A DNA stretch of 23,487 nucleotides from Pyrodictium sp. Lineage in GTDB: Archaea; Thermoproteota; Thermoprotei_A; Sulfolobales; Pyrodictiaceae. The translations under genes and the position numbers were made by a program. This document shows positions 1-7,679 of this stretch, piece after piece; within the stretch, counting starts at the first letter, position 1; each line of letters begins with the position of its first letter. The notes under the pieces were generated by a model. It was given only the letters and a program-made list of their open reading frames with translations. It made no database searches and was not told the DNA's origin. The DNA lies in the NCBI GenBank assembly GCA_015662475.1, contig DQUB01000128.1, positions 1 to 23,487 of the forward strand, in the 5' to 3' direction.

Positions 1-660
1 AGCCTTCTTCTCAACATACCAGTTGGGTGCTATTCGGCGAAGAATTCCCCAGGTCCGTCTTATGAAGGATGGTGGGTTGAAGGGTGAAGCAGCATATGTC
101 TTCTTTATCCAATTCAGTGTACGTTGATCTGTTGGATAGCCACTCCCTTCAACACCATATAGTCTTCTAAGCTCTTCAATTGCCCTATCTCTAAAAACCT
201 TTGCAACTATGCTTGCAGCACCAACAACAACGTATTTACTATCAGCTTTAGGTTCAGCAACTATTACGCCTTTGAAGCCTGTTTTGCGTATCACTGATAC
301 AAGCTTGGAGCTAGTGCCAACAACATCAACATATACAGCGGCAAGTTTTTCTCCCCAAATGCTAGCTGCTCTTGCAACGATAAAGGCTATTGTGTCTCGC
401 TCAAGCACGTTCAGATTGACACTGTCTATGAGTTGTGGTGGTACCTCGACAGCCAGGACATGTTTAGCTAGACTCATAATAGCCCTAAACAGCTTTTCTC
501 TCTGGTTTTTGTCAAGCTGCTTACTATCGGTTACACCAATCAACTTCAACTTATCAAGTGTTTTTTCATCGACAACAACACCGCAAACATACATGGGCCC
601 TATGATGGGGCCTCGTCCAGCCTCGTCAATGCCTAGTACAAGTTTTTCATGACCAGCCAT
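1..660 (-). CDS. rnhB: Ribonuclease HII, 3' end beyond the window
   Basis: Removes RNA from RNA-DNA hybrids and excises single ribonucleotides from DNA in the cytoplasm. The reading frame is open from ATG at 660 to the left edge (220 codons, no stop), close to the usual full length of archaeal RNase HII, so only the extreme C-terminus is missing. Seen motifs: GIDEAGRGP near the N-terminus (first catalytic Asp-Glu pair), TDSKQL, a YVDVVG segment carrying the next conserved Asp, and ASIVAKVFRDRAI with the last acidic residue. A GGGAGG ribosome binding site lies about 10 nt upstream. The start overlaps the end of the upstream phosphatase-fold gene by 14 nt on the same strand, so the two are probably translated from one message. 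Family assignment is secure. Confidence 0.95.
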   Translation of the reverse strand, partial: MAGHEKLVLGIDEAGRGPIIGPMYVCGVVVDEKTLDKLKLIGVTDSKQLDKNQREKLFRAIMSLAKHVLAVEVPPQLIDSVNLNVLERDTIAFIVARAASIWGEKLAAVYVDVVGTSSKLVSVIRKTGFKGVIVAEPKADSKYVVVGAASIVAKVFRDRAIEELRRLYGVEGSGYPTDQRTLNWIKKTYAASPFNPPSFIRRTWGILRRIAPNWYVEKKA

Positions 661-1579
661 ACTGTGTGTCCCTCCCACCACAAAGGTCTGGCGCATAATC
701 GCCATAGGCTATGCATGCTGCTTCTTCCGGTGTTGTCATTGTAAAACTAGTGTTTTTGATGCCTAGTAGTCTGGCAAGCCTGTCATAGTGTAGTCTAGCT
801 TTTTCTGCTTCTGGCCAACATTGACCCTCTCTATCAAGTAGTTGGCAGCCAACATGTATTTCAAGACTTTCAACGCCTATAGACACAGCGACATTTCTCA
901 CAGCCCCTACTAGTGTATAATCTAAACTTTCAGCTATATTCAGTACACTTTTTTCAACATCGTTTAGCCTTACATGTTTATGGCCTATGATCGAGTAGTA
1001 GAGTTGAGTAAGACGTATAGGTAGGAGATGACGTAGCTGCAAATAGTGTTCAACAGCAAACTCTATAGTCCATGCAAGATGTGCATCACCACCTGTAAAC
1101 GCGTGTTCAATGTATCGGCTGGCTTCACGTTTAAGATCAAGTTCTCTACTTAAAGCCCATAGTATCAGTAGTAAGCGTAAGTGGAGAGGACTGTGGAGAC
1201 CTCCGAGACCTGCAATGCGAGATAGAACTTCTTCAATGTTTACGCCATGATATATGAGGTAGGCTGCCATTACTAGTCTTTCTCCCCCAAAACCTTCAAC
1301 GAGAACTCTGCCTCTACTGGTCTCCCTCTCCAGCCATGCTAGGAGTCCAAGTACAGAGATTATCGTTGGTGCATCGAGCGGGGTATACGGGTATAAGCTG
1401 ACGTTGACCCCTAGAGTTTCGTAGAGGTCTATTCTATCGGCAACAGAGTATGGATCAGCAACAACTAGTATGGTATCGAATAAGGCTGCTCTTTTAGCAA
1501 CTTGTGCGGCTTCTATTGGTGCAAAACAGATGTTTGGGGTAGTACAAGTTAGACTTTCTTTCAAAACGTCTCCCGCCAC
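647..1579 (-). CDS. Dual-specificity-phosphatase-fold protein lacking the catalytic Cys (predicted pseudophosphatase)
   Basis: 310 residues. Residues about 35-125 follow the order of small dual-specificity phosphatases: a beta strand (DTILVVAD), a second strand, YPYTPLDAPT where the general-acid loop should lie (Asp69), a helix, then RVLVEGFGG at 91-99 in the place of the VxVHCxxGxGRS phosphate loop, followed by an AAYLIYHGVNIEEVLSRI helix as in active members. The His-Cys pair reads Glu-Gly (95-96), so cysteine-based catalysis looks impossible. The helical C-terminal 170 residues are not recognised; they contain three cysteines near the end. Start GTG 1579 lies about 55 nt below a CTTATA/TATAAG box at 1634-1639; a TTG at 1566 preceded by GGCGGGAG is an alternative. 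It overlaps rnhB by 14 nt. The fold call is by motif reading only. Confidence 0.6.
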   Translation of the reverse strand: MAGDVLKESLTCTTPNICFAPIEAAQVAKRAALFDTILVVADPYSVADRIDLYETLGVNVSLYPYTPLDAPTIISVLGLLAWLERETSRGRVLVEGFGGERLVMAAYLIYHGVNIEEVLSRIAGLGGLHSPLHLRLLLILWALSRELDLKREASRYIEHAFTGGDAHLAWTIEFAVEHYLQLRHLLPIRLTQLYYSIIGHKHVRLNDVEKSVLNIAESLDYTLVGAVRNVAVSIGVESLEIHVGCQLLDREGQCWPEAEKARLHYDRLARLLGIKNTSFTMTTPEEAACIAYGDYAPDLCGGRDTQYGWS

Positions 1580-1692
1580 TTACGATCTATATGAGGAGCG
1601 GCTCAGCCTAGTATGCGGTCAACACGAAACACGCTTATATGCAGCTCCCGGATTCCTCAGCATCCCGCCTAGAAATTGTTGGTTTGTTTGGG

Positions 1693-2289
1693 TTATTTTA
1701 GCGATGCTAGTATATCGCTTACAGCTTTAACTTCGGCTTTTGCCTGGCTTCTCTCTGTCTCGCTGACTATGTAGCGGCAACCCAACCTATTGTTCTTAAA
1801 GACGCATGTCAGTTTGTCGCTTGGCAACTTCTCTATAGCTTCTACGTTTAATGTAAATGTTGAGTCTAGGCCTCTTGCAATCCTCCTCTCATAGCCTTTC
1901 TGGCTTAGGCTGAAGAACGCGGTGTAGATTTTTAGAGCTTTTTCCCTATCGTCGAATGTGATTAGCTTTAGTCTCCAGAGGACAGATAGGTAGCCAGCAG
2001 CAGCTTTCCAATCGCCAACAAGATCTGCAAACTCTTTAAATATGGGTTTTCTGCCTTGAAGTGCAGCGTTTATTGCAGTGTAGAAGAGCGAATATTCAAG
2101 TCTTGCAATCTTACCCTCATCCACCTCAACAAGCCTCTTCTTAGCACTTCTTATCTTAAGCTTAGGCCTAGGCAAAGCATAGACTTTAAACAGTATATAG
2201 TCTGCTTTTTCAACCTCAGCTTTAAGGTCTCTTAGCTTACCCTCTTCTGCAGCTTTAAGCACAGATAAAGGCGAAATCTCGATGACCAT
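1693..2289 (-). CDS. Uncharacterised crenarchaeal protein
   Basis: I do not recognise this family. The protein is about 198 residues, rich in Lys, Glu and Ala, without signal peptide, membrane segment or metal motif. The middle (roughly residues 65-125) is predicted mostly helical and could be a winged-helix-like fold; the C-terminal part has a beta-rich stretch (STFTLNVEAIEKLP, then TCVFKNNRLGCRYIV) with two cysteines nine residues apart. I chose ATG at 2289 because a GAGGTGG ribosome binding site sits 8 nt upstream; GTG at 2301 lies inside that site. It is divergent from the metallo-beta-lactamase-fold gene across about 137 bp and is followed on the same strand by the phosphatase-fold gene after 113 bp. 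Confidence 0.65.
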   Translation of the reverse strand: MVIEISPLSVLKAAEEGKLRDLKAEVEKADYILFKVYALPRPKLKIRSAKKRLVEVDEGKIARLEYSLFYTAINAALQGRKPIFKEFADLVGDWKAAAGYLSVLWRLKLITFDDREKALKIYTAFFSLSQKGYERRIARGLDSTFTLNVEAIEKLPSDKLTCVFKNNRLGCRYIVSETERSQAKAEVKAVSDILASLK

Positions 2290-2426
2290 AGCTCCTACCA
2301 CCTCAAGTCCTCACGTGTGAACCAGGTCTATTAGCAAATTCCACTTTAAACTCTCCCTAGCTCTTAAAGAAGACGAGAGCATCCACAATAGTCTCTGGCA
2401 AGAGTTACCTGGTGGGGGAGAAGTGC

Positions 2427-3107
2427 ATGGGGAAGGTTATAGAGATTAGGTGGTGGGGACATGCATGCGTAGAGATAGTTTATGCGGGCAAAAGACTCAT
2501 GATCGACCCTCACGATGGCGGTAGTCTTGGTGTAGGGTGGAACCCTCCACCCTCTGGCCCAAACTTTGTACTGGTAACCCACGAACACTATGACCACAAC
2601 GCGGTTGAAAAAGTTGCTACATCTAACACGAAGGTTTTCAGAGAACATGTTGGGAAGATAAGCTTGCCGCCTTTCGAAGTTGAAGGCGTGAAAGTTCCGC
2701 ATGATGAGTGGGGTGGTAAGCTTAGAGGAGAAGTAGTAGCATACATAGTACAGGTAGAGGGTCTACGTCTAGCACATCTAGGCGATATAGGCGGTATGCC
2801 TTCCGAGCAAGCTCTAGAGAAGCTGCGTAGAGTACACATAGTCTTTGCGCCAGCAGGTGGTGTTTACACACTACATCCCAAGCAGATTCTCGATCTTGCT
2901 CGAGAAATAGATGCTAAGGTTCTAATTCCAATACACTATTGGCTTCCCGGCATACAACTACCACTAGAGCCTCTCGACACCCTACTACGCTATGCAAAAA
3001 AGTGGAGAGTTGTACACCACGAGAGCAACACCATAATGTTGTCGCCAGAAGAGCTACCAGCTCAACCAACAATATTGGTGCTTAAACCACCTACAAGTAG
3101 TAGGTAA
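2427..3107 (+). CDS. Metallo-beta-lactamase-fold hydrolase (COG2220/UPF0173-like)
   Basis: A soluble 226-residue metal-dependent hydrolase of the UlaG/COG2220 type; the substrate cannot be told from sequence. The metal-binding motif THEHYDH is at residues 51-57 and is preceded by RWWGHACVEI and the MIDPH strand typical of this subgroup. Later ligands are the Asp in HLGDIGG and the His in IPIHYW. Start ATG 2427 is preferred because GGTGGGGGAG (2411-2420) gives a ribosome binding site with suitable spacing; GTG 2412 would put that site inside the gene. A TATA-like TTTAAA near 2344-2350 could drive it. Only 37 bp separate its stop from moaA, which nonetheless has its own promoter. Family certain, function unknown. 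Confidence 0.85.
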   Translation: MGKVIEIRWWGHACVEIVYAGKRLMIDPHDGGSLGVGWNPPPSGPNFVLVTHEHYDHNAVEKVATSNTKVFREHVGKISLPPFEVEGVKVPHDEWGGKLRGEVVAYIVQVEGLRLAHLGDIGGMPSEQALEKLRRVHIVFAPAGGVYTLHPKQILDLAREIDAKVLIPIHYWLPGIQLPLEPLDTLLRYAKKWRVVHHESNTIMLSPEELPAQPTILVLKPPTSSR

Positions 3108-3115
3108 CGTCAAGA

Positions 3116-3122
3116 TTTTATA
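3116..3122 (+). promoter_or_regulatory. TATA box of moaA (leaderless transcript)
   Basis: TTTTATA is centred 26 bp upstream of the GTG start of moaA at 3145, the spacing expected between an archaeal TATA box and the transcription start. No ribosome binding site precedes the GTG. This predicts a leaderless moaA mRNA starting at or within 1-2 nt of the start codon, and supports 3145 as the start. Confidence 0.65.
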
Positions 3123-3144
3123 CAAGAGATCAAGTTGAACCCAT

Positions 3145-4239
3145 GTGGGGGAGGAGACTACGCAACTTTTTGACTCCTATGGTAGACCACTAAGACATTT
3201 ACGCATCTCAGTCACCGGTAGATGCAATTTCAACTGCTTCTTTTGCCACGCCGAAGGATATACTGCTCCACCAAACAAAGATCTAGAATTAAGCCTTGAA
3301 GAGTTTCGTGTTGTAGCAGAAGCAGCTAAACGGGTTGGCTTCATAGACTACAAGTTGACTGGAGGCGAACCCCTCATAAGGGATGACATAGGGGAGATAG
3401 TAGACATATTCGCGTCTGTTGGTGGTCGTGTATCAATAACGACAAATGGTAGCTTTCTAGTTAAACGGTTAAAGGTGCTTGATCCAGGTAAGCTAGACCA
3501 CATAAATGTTAGCCTTAACAGTCTTGATAGGGAGAAGTTCAAGAAGATAACAGGAGTTGATGTGTTGGACAAAGTTGTTGAAGGTATACGTGCAGCCTAT
3601 GAGGCAGGACATCGCATAAAGATAAATTTTGTAGTGTTGAAGGGTTTGAACGATAATGAAATAGAAAAGATAGTTGATTTTGCATCAAAGTATGCTTTTA
3701 GACTTCAAGTGATAGAGTTGCATCCTGTAGGCAGAGCTAAAGGGGAAATCTTCTCAAAACATCATGGTGTAGCATCACATGTCTACAATGTCCTAAAGAA
3801 CCGCGTTGTGAGAGTAAGGTATAGGAGTGGGCTTCACGCAAGACCCATCCTAGTACTCGATAACGGGTTCGAAGTAGAGCTCGTACTACCTGTTAAAAAC
3901 CCCATATTTTGTTCTCGTTGTACAAGAATGAGGTTGACATGGGATGGAAAGCTATTGCCCTGTCTTAGCTGGGAAGGCGATCCACCGGTAGACATTAGAG
4001 AGTATATGCGTGGCGCACAAAGCTTTGAAGATAAGGTTTCAAGAGTTGTTGAAGCATTTCGAAAAGCTAACAGGTTTAGAAGGCCAAACCACATGTACAC
4101 ACTTACAACAAAGGATGCCCCTGTAGTAGTGAAATATACCATGAGGTTGGGGCTGCCTAAAAGCAATGGTACGCTCCTCTTTGTTGGAGATAGTGGTCGA
4201 AGCCATCTTGAAAAATATTTGATGGAGTGGAATGACTAG
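3145..4239 (+). CDS. moaA: GTP 3',8-cyclase MoaA (molybdenum/tungsten cofactor synthesis)
   Basis: Radical SAM enzyme converting GTP to 3',8-cyclo-GTP in the first step of molybdopterin synthesis, needed for tungsten or molybdenum enzymes. The N-terminal cluster ligands are C27, C31 and C34 (CNFNCFFC, CX3CX2C); LTGGEPLIRD at 71-80 is the SAM-binding GGEP motif. The second, C-terminal cluster is C256, C259 and C273 (CX2CX13C), which is diagnostic for MoaA. The protein has 364 residues, longer than many MoaA proteins, with a tail of about 45 residues after the usual end and no terminal Gly-Gly. No other cofactor genes are in the window. Start GTG 3145 is fixed by the TATA box 26 bp upstream. 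Confidence 0.95.
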   Translation: MGEETTQLFDSYGRPLRHLRISVTGRCNFNCFFCHAEGYTAPPNKDLELSLEEFRVVAEAAKRVGFIDYKLTGGEPLIRDDIGEIVDIFASVGGRVSITTNGSFLVKRLKVLDPGKLDHINVSLNSLDREKFKKITGVDVLDKVVEGIRAAYEAGHRIKINFVVLKGLNDNEIEKIVDFASKYAFRLQVIELHPVGRAKGEIFSKHHGVASHVYNVLKNRVVRVRYRSGLHARPILVLDNGFEVELVLPVKNPIFCSRCTRMRLTWDGKLLPCLSWEGDPPVDIREYMRGAQSFEDKVSRVVEAFRKANRFRRPNHMYTLTTKDAPVVVKYTMRLGLPKSNGTLLFVGDSGRSHLEKYLMEWND

Positions 4240-4305
4240 TTTCAGCATCCCTAAACCTTTATTGCCCTCCCCTCCCACCCTCGAGGAAGGTAGGGTGTGA
4301 ATTTT

Positions 4306-4740
4306 ATGAGCCTTGCAAGAGATTGTATATTCTGCAGGATAATTAGAGGCGAATTACCATCAACAAAGGTCTATGAGGATGATAAAGTTGTAGTTTTTCT
4401 AGACATTTACCCCATAAACACTGGTCATGCACTTGTAGTGCCTAAAGTCCATGCTGAAAAACTTGAGGATTTACCGGAAGAGTATCTTGAAAGACTTCTT
4501 GTTGTAACAGCAAAAGTTGCACCAGCAATAGTCAAGGCTGTTAAAGCTGAGGCATACAATGTTGTGATAAATAATGGTAGAGCTGCAGGACAAGAGATAA
4601 TGCATGTTCATGCCCACATAATACCTCGTATGACTGGTGATGGATGCAATATAATGGGTTGTCGTCGATTTAAACCATCTAGAGAAGAGCTTGAGAGGGT
4701 AGGTGAAGAGATAAGGAAGGTTTTGAAGGGCGAAAAGTAG
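4306..4740 (+). CDS. HIT family nucleotide hydrolase
   Basis: Histidine-triad protein of 144 residues that hydrolyses a nucleoside phosphoramidate, adenylated compound or dinucleotide; the substrate is not predictable. The triad HVHAHIIPR has His at 100, 102 and 104, with His102 the expected nucleophile. CIFCRII (C7, C10) near the N-terminus is half of the structural zinc site common in HIT proteins. Start ATG 4306 follows an AGGGTG ribosome binding site (4292-4297 region); GTG 4297 lies within it. A TATA-like TTTATT sits at 4258-4263. The gene is followed by a box C/D sRNA and then cca on the same strand with no clear promoter between, so the three may share a transcript. Confidence 0.93.
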   Translation: MSLARDCIFCRIIRGELPSTKVYEDDKVVVFLDIYPINTGHALVVPKVHAEKLEDLPEEYLERLLVVTAKVAPAIVKAVKAEAYNVVINNGRAAGQEIMHVHAHIIPRMTGDGCNIMGCRRFKPSREELERVGEEIRKVLKGEK

Positions 4741-4754
4741 ATAGTCTGAATATG

Positions 4755-4812
4755 GTGATGAAGTGCTTTTCAACTGAACATGGTTGTATGTGATGTCCGC
4801 TTGCCGCGCTGA
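4755..4812 (+). ncRNA. Box C/D guide sRNA overlapping the 5' end of cca
   Basis: Layout seen directly: box C GTGATGA (4755-4761), 12-nt guide AGTGCTTTTCAA (4762-4773), box D' CTGA (4774-4777), 12-nt spacer, box C' GTGATGT (4790-4796), 12-nt guide CCGCTTGCCGCG (4797-4808), box D CTGA (4809-4812). Box C matches the RUGAUGA consensus fully, C' in 6 of 7 positions, and both guides have the canonical length. Such RNAs bind L7Ae, Nop5 and fibrillarin and direct 2'-O-methylation of the nucleotide paired five positions upstream of D or D'. The D' guide complements UUGAAAAGCACU, resembling (from memory) a 23S rRNA domain I segment; the methylated base would be the fifth, an A. The D guide target CGCGGCAAGCGG was not placed. 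Probably processed from a HIT-cca transcript. Confidence 0.82.
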
Positions 4813-6247
4813 AACATTTTTCTCCCAACAAAATTCATGTTGTAGAATAGATGTTGAAGAGGAGGTACTACGTAGGATCAAACCTTCGCCTAACGAGTAC
4901 TTGGTAGTGGGTAGTGCTGTAAACAAAGTTGTAGAACTGTTGGAGGAAGCCAAATCGTTCCTTGACATAGACTATACGGTTTCTGTTCAAGGTAGTTTTG
5001 CGAAAGATACTTGGCTTAGTGGCGATGTTGATATCGATGTTTTCATCTTGCTTGATAAGAGCTATTGTTTGTCGATAGCTGTTGTTGATCGGTTGTTACG
5101 TGTTCTCGAGAAAAGAGTGTTTCGAGGTTATCATGTTGAGTACAGCTATGCTCAACACCCCTACATTAGAGTCTATGTTGACCCTGTCTGGGTAGAGGTG
5201 GTTCCTGGCTGCAGGATAGAGGCTGGAGAAAAACCTCTTACAGCTGTTGATAGAACACCTTTCCACACAAACTATGTTAAGAGGCATCTAGAGCCGTGGC
5301 AGCTGGATGAGGTTAGACTACTCAAAAGGTTTATGAAAGGTGTTGGTGTGTACGGTGCTGAGATTGCTGTTAGAGGGTTTAGCGGCTATCTCGTTGAGCT
5401 CCTCATAGCAACTTTTGGATGTTTTCGAAAAGTCTTAGAGGCAGCAGTAGAGTGGAGACCTCCCGTATACATAGCTCCTCCAGGAACAACTCTCGAACAA
5501 GCACGTAGATTGAGACGCAAGTATCCCGATAGTGTGATGTTTGTGCCAGATCCTGTAGACCCTAACCGTAATGTTGCAGCAGCAGTTTCTAGAAGAAGTC
5601 TTGCACTCTTTATACTCGCGTCCACCCTATACCTTAAATCGCCCTCTAAAGCCTTCTTCTTCCCGCCTAAACCACCTTCTTCTCCCAATAAGCTGTTGGA
5701 GAAAGCTGGGTGGCGAGCTAGACGGATAATCGTTGTCCGTTTAGAGTCTCCTGAAAAGATCGTAGAAGATGTTGGTTGGGGTATTGGTTGGCGTGTTGCG
5801 AGAAGACTAGCATCTCTACTAGAGAACCTGGGCTTTAGCGTAGTGGACTACTCGGTGTATGTTGATTCTAAGAATATTTGGGTGTTTGTCGAGGTTGGTG
5901 AAGAGGTTAAACCTCCTCTCGTCCTTCATAGAGGTCCACCTGTTTGGAAGAAAAATAACATGTTAAGATTTGTCGAAAAACATCTAACCTCTACAAGTGT
6001 AGGCCCATGGGTGTCCGAAGACGGCATATTGTATGTACTCAAAAAACCTGTACATGTAGATGCGAAAGAGGCGATAGAGTCTAGGGTTAGAGAGTGGTTG
6101 CCTAAATCAGCGAGTAGCTACAGCGTTTCAGTTTACAGACTAGACGAAGCTGTTGGTAGAGGTTTGTTGAGTGGAGAGCTTATTGAGAAAGCATATCAGT
6201 TTGTGGTAAAAGCACCACCTTGGCTAAAACCTTGGGAGTACAGTTGA
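4793..6247 (+). CDS. cca: CCA-adding enzyme (archaeal class I tRNA nucleotidyltransferase)
   Basis: Adds or repairs the 3'-CCA end of tRNA from CTP and ATP without a nucleic acid template. Residues 67-84 (GSFAKDTWLSGDVDIDVF) are the class I nucleotidyltransferase signature with metal ligands D80 and D82; the third carboxylate is probably the Glu in VEVVPG. The 484-residue length and following tail and body domains fit archaeal CCA enzymes. The start is constrained: the only in-frame start codons before the conserved region are TTG 4784, GTG 4790 and ATG 4793, the last two inside box C' of the sRNA at 4755-4812. The first residues (MSACRAE) are encoded by a guide element and box D. The stop overlaps the TTG start of the next gene (TTGA at 6244-6247). 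Confidence 0.94.
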   Translation: MSACRAETFFSQQNSCCRIDVEEEVLRRIKPSPNEYLVVGSAVNKVVELLEEAKSFLDIDYTVSVQGSFAKDTWLSGDVDIDVFILLDKSYCLSIAVVDRLLRVLEKRVFRGYHVEYSYAQHPYIRVYVDPVWVEVVPGCRIEAGEKPLTAVDRTPFHTNYVKRHLEPWQLDEVRLLKRFMKGVGVYGAEIAVRGFSGYLVELLIATFGCFRKVLEAAVEWRPPVYIAPPGTTLEQARRLRRKYPDSVMFVPDPVDPNRNVAAAVSRRSLALFILASTLYLKSPSKAFFFPPKPPSSPNKLLEKAGWRARRIIVVRLESPEKIVEDVGWGIGWRVARRLASLLENLGFSVVDYSVYVDSKNIWVFVEVGEEVKPPLVLHRGPPVWKKNNMLRFVEKHLTSTSVGPWVSEDGILYVLKKPVHVDAKEAIESRVREWLPKSASSYSVSVYRLDEAVGRGLLSGELIEKAYQFVVKAPPWLKPWEYS

Positions 6248-6693
6248 AGGAGAAGGGAAGCTATATCCTCATAGTAGAGCTTAGAGATGAAATCCAAGTT
6301 GTTCTCAGCCGTAGAGTTGTTGGATTAAAACCAGGCTACTATGCCTACGTAGGTAGTGCTGGTGGGCCAGGTGGTTTAAGAGCAAGGCTATCGCGGCATT
6401 GTGCGAAGGAGAAGAAAGTGTTTTGGCATATTGACAGGCTGACAACAAGTTCTAGAGCAACCGTATTGTTTGCATACTATTGTGTTGGTGTTTGGGGTCG
6501 TGCTATCGAGACAACACTAGCAAAATGTCTAGAACGCGAACTTGCGCCAATACCTAGATTTGGCTCTACAGACGATAGAGAAGCCATCACACATCTATTC
6601 TACGCGGCGGACGTAGAGAAGGTGAAAAAAGTTTCGCTAGAATGTTTGGAGAGGATTTGTCGAAGTGGAATAGGTGTTTATAGGTGCCGTTAA
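6244..6693 (+). CDS. DUF123 / COG1833 GIY-YIG-like protein
   Basis: 149 residues of the archaeal DUF123 family (Uri-type GIY-YIG nuclease superfamily). YYAYVGSAGGPGGLRARLSRH carries the motif (YAYVGSA in place of GIY-YIG, with the following Arg in RARL), and FWHIDRL holds the conserved His downstream. Activity is inferred from the fold; the cellular role is unknown. I chose TTG 6244 rather than TTG 6220: it gives a 4-nt TTGA overlap with the stop of cca and has a GGGAG ribosome binding site at 6234-6238, five bases upstream, inside the last codons of cca. This implies translational coupling with the CCA-adding enzyme. The 3' end nearly touches the convergent gene at 6698. Confidence 0.85.
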   Translation: MKEKGSYILIVELRDEIQVVLSRRVVGLKPGYYAYVGSAGGPGGLRARLSRHCAKEKKVFWHIDRLTTSSRATVLFAYYCVGVWGRAIETTLAKCLERELAPIPRFGSTDDREAITHLFYAADVEKVKKVSLECLERICRSGIGVYRCR

Positions 6694-6697
6694 ACCT

Positions 6698-7015
6698 TCA
6701 CTCTAAACCTTTAACCTTCTCCATAACAATTTCTAGTGCTCGATTAACATCGAACTTCAACGTCTTCTCATCAAACGGCATTTTAGACAAGAGTACTACA
6801 ATCCTACCATCGTCTAGCTCGGCGAGTAGTTGAGGGGTCCAAGGCATTCCAAACTCGTCAGTATCACCATGTTCTGCTAGAAAGGCATAATCTTCTTCTC
6901 TAACCTCTAGCTCAACACCCATTTTCTTACTAAGCTCTTCTGCTAGCTCGCTAAAGTATTTGTGTTGGGGCATGTGTTTAGCTGTAACCAAGATCAACTT
7001 CTTAATCTTTGCCAC
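6698..7015 (-). CDS. Small uncharacterised archaeal protein
   Basis: I do not recognise the family. From GTG 7015 it is 105 residues, acidic, apparently soluble, with an alpha-beta pattern: strand (KKLILVTAKH), helix (KYFSELAEELSKKMG), strand (ELEVREE), then GMPWTPQLLAELDDGRIVVLLSKMPFD and a C-terminal helix. The order is compatible with a thioredoxin-like or small Rossmann-like domain, but there is no CxxC. GTG 7015 is chosen because GGTG lies five bases upstream and the ordered part begins here; ATG 7069 would add 18 residues of low apparent conservation and is possible, since a TTTTATG box lies about 30 bp above it. It is convergent with the DUF123 gene, only 4 bp between the stops. Confidence 0.6.
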   Translation of the reverse strand: MAKIKKLILVTAKHMPQHKYFSELAEELSKKMGVELEVREEDYAFLAEHGDTDEFGMPWTPQLLAELDDGRIVVLLSKMPFDEKTLKFDVNRALEIVMEKVKGLE

Positions 7016-7146
7016 GGTTACACCAAACAACTGTTTTGCTGCCCCCTCTCTTATACATAGCCTTGGCATGCAAGCATAACACTCTTCAAGTCAAGCATAA
7101 AACTAGAAGAGTGGTAAAGAGAGCAGGTTTGTGAGGTGAAGGCGTA

Positions 7147-7575
7147 GTGAGTGAGAAAGGCAAGACTTGGATTAAAGAGCTTCGGAAGGTATTGGATGAA
7201 CTTGGAGTTAGTTATGAGGCGGAGGAGAACATACGTGTTCATGTAGGAGAAGTAGTAGTGCAGATAGGCGAGTTTGAGGAGGGCGAAAAAGGCTACTATG
7301 TGACAACATCGATAAACCTCCCATCTTCAGACTCGACGCTACAAGAATTCGACTACTACATGAACTCCTTCAAAACAGCGTTGAAGCTTATACTGGGACT
7401 TACTGGTGAGTTGAAATACGAGCTGGATACTAGTTTGCCAGATTATCCAGTGCTACACGTAACTAGAAAGTTTGATGATGCAGGGAAACTGATTGAGAAT
7501 TTGAAAAATGTTCTCAAAAAGCTTGTTGAAGAAGGGCTAGTTAGAGCGAGTGAAGGTAGTGTTGTTGAAGGATGA
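7147..7575 (+). CDS. Uncharacterised acidic crenarchaeal protein
   Basis: 142 residues, acidic, no membrane segment, family not recognised. The N-terminal 50 residues predict as helix (KTWIKELRKVLDELG) followed by strands (IRVHVGEVVVQIGEFEEG and YYVTTSINLP); the second half has a helix (YYMNSFKTALKLILGLTG), a strand and a long C-terminal amphipathic helix. The start is well fixed: GTG 7147 follows a full GAGGTGA ribosome binding site at 7133-7139 with seven bases of spacing. It is divergent from the gene at 6698-7015 and precedes the LSm gene on the same strand after 104 bp, which contain a separate TATA-like TTATTTAG near 7617-7624. Confidence 0.7.
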   Translation: MSEKGKTWIKELRKVLDELGVSYEAEENIRVHVGEVVVQIGEFEEGEKGYYVTTSINLPSSDSTLQEFDYYMNSFKTALKLILGLTGELKYELDTSLPDYPVLHVTRKFDDAGKLIENLKNVLKKLVEEGLVRASEGSVVEG

Positions 7576-7679
7576 GACACCCTCTTGTCACACTGTGTGC
7601 GTGTACTTGGATACCCTTATTTAGTCCCTAAGCTGAAGTTGTTAGCCGAGAGCGAGTTTTTGTAGAGGGTGAGGCGCTG

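Noticed and set aside
209..652. Plus-strand open frame of 147 codons at the left end.
   Set aside because: The opposite strand encodes RNase HII with all family motifs; this frame has no recognisable domain.
1603..1663. Minus-strand segment with C/D-like spacing: ATGCTGA, 12 nt, CTGC, 15 nt, GTGTTGA, 12 nt, CTGA.
   Set aside because: Both C-type boxes change the same invariant A needed for the kink-turn, D' is CTGC, and a TATA box for the downstream gene lies inside. Spacing alone is not enough.
7472..7492. TTGATGA, 10 nt, CTGA inside the unknown gene at 7147-7575.
   Set aside because: Lies within coding sequence (KFDDAGKLI), box C begins with T, and there is no C'/D partner at the right distance.
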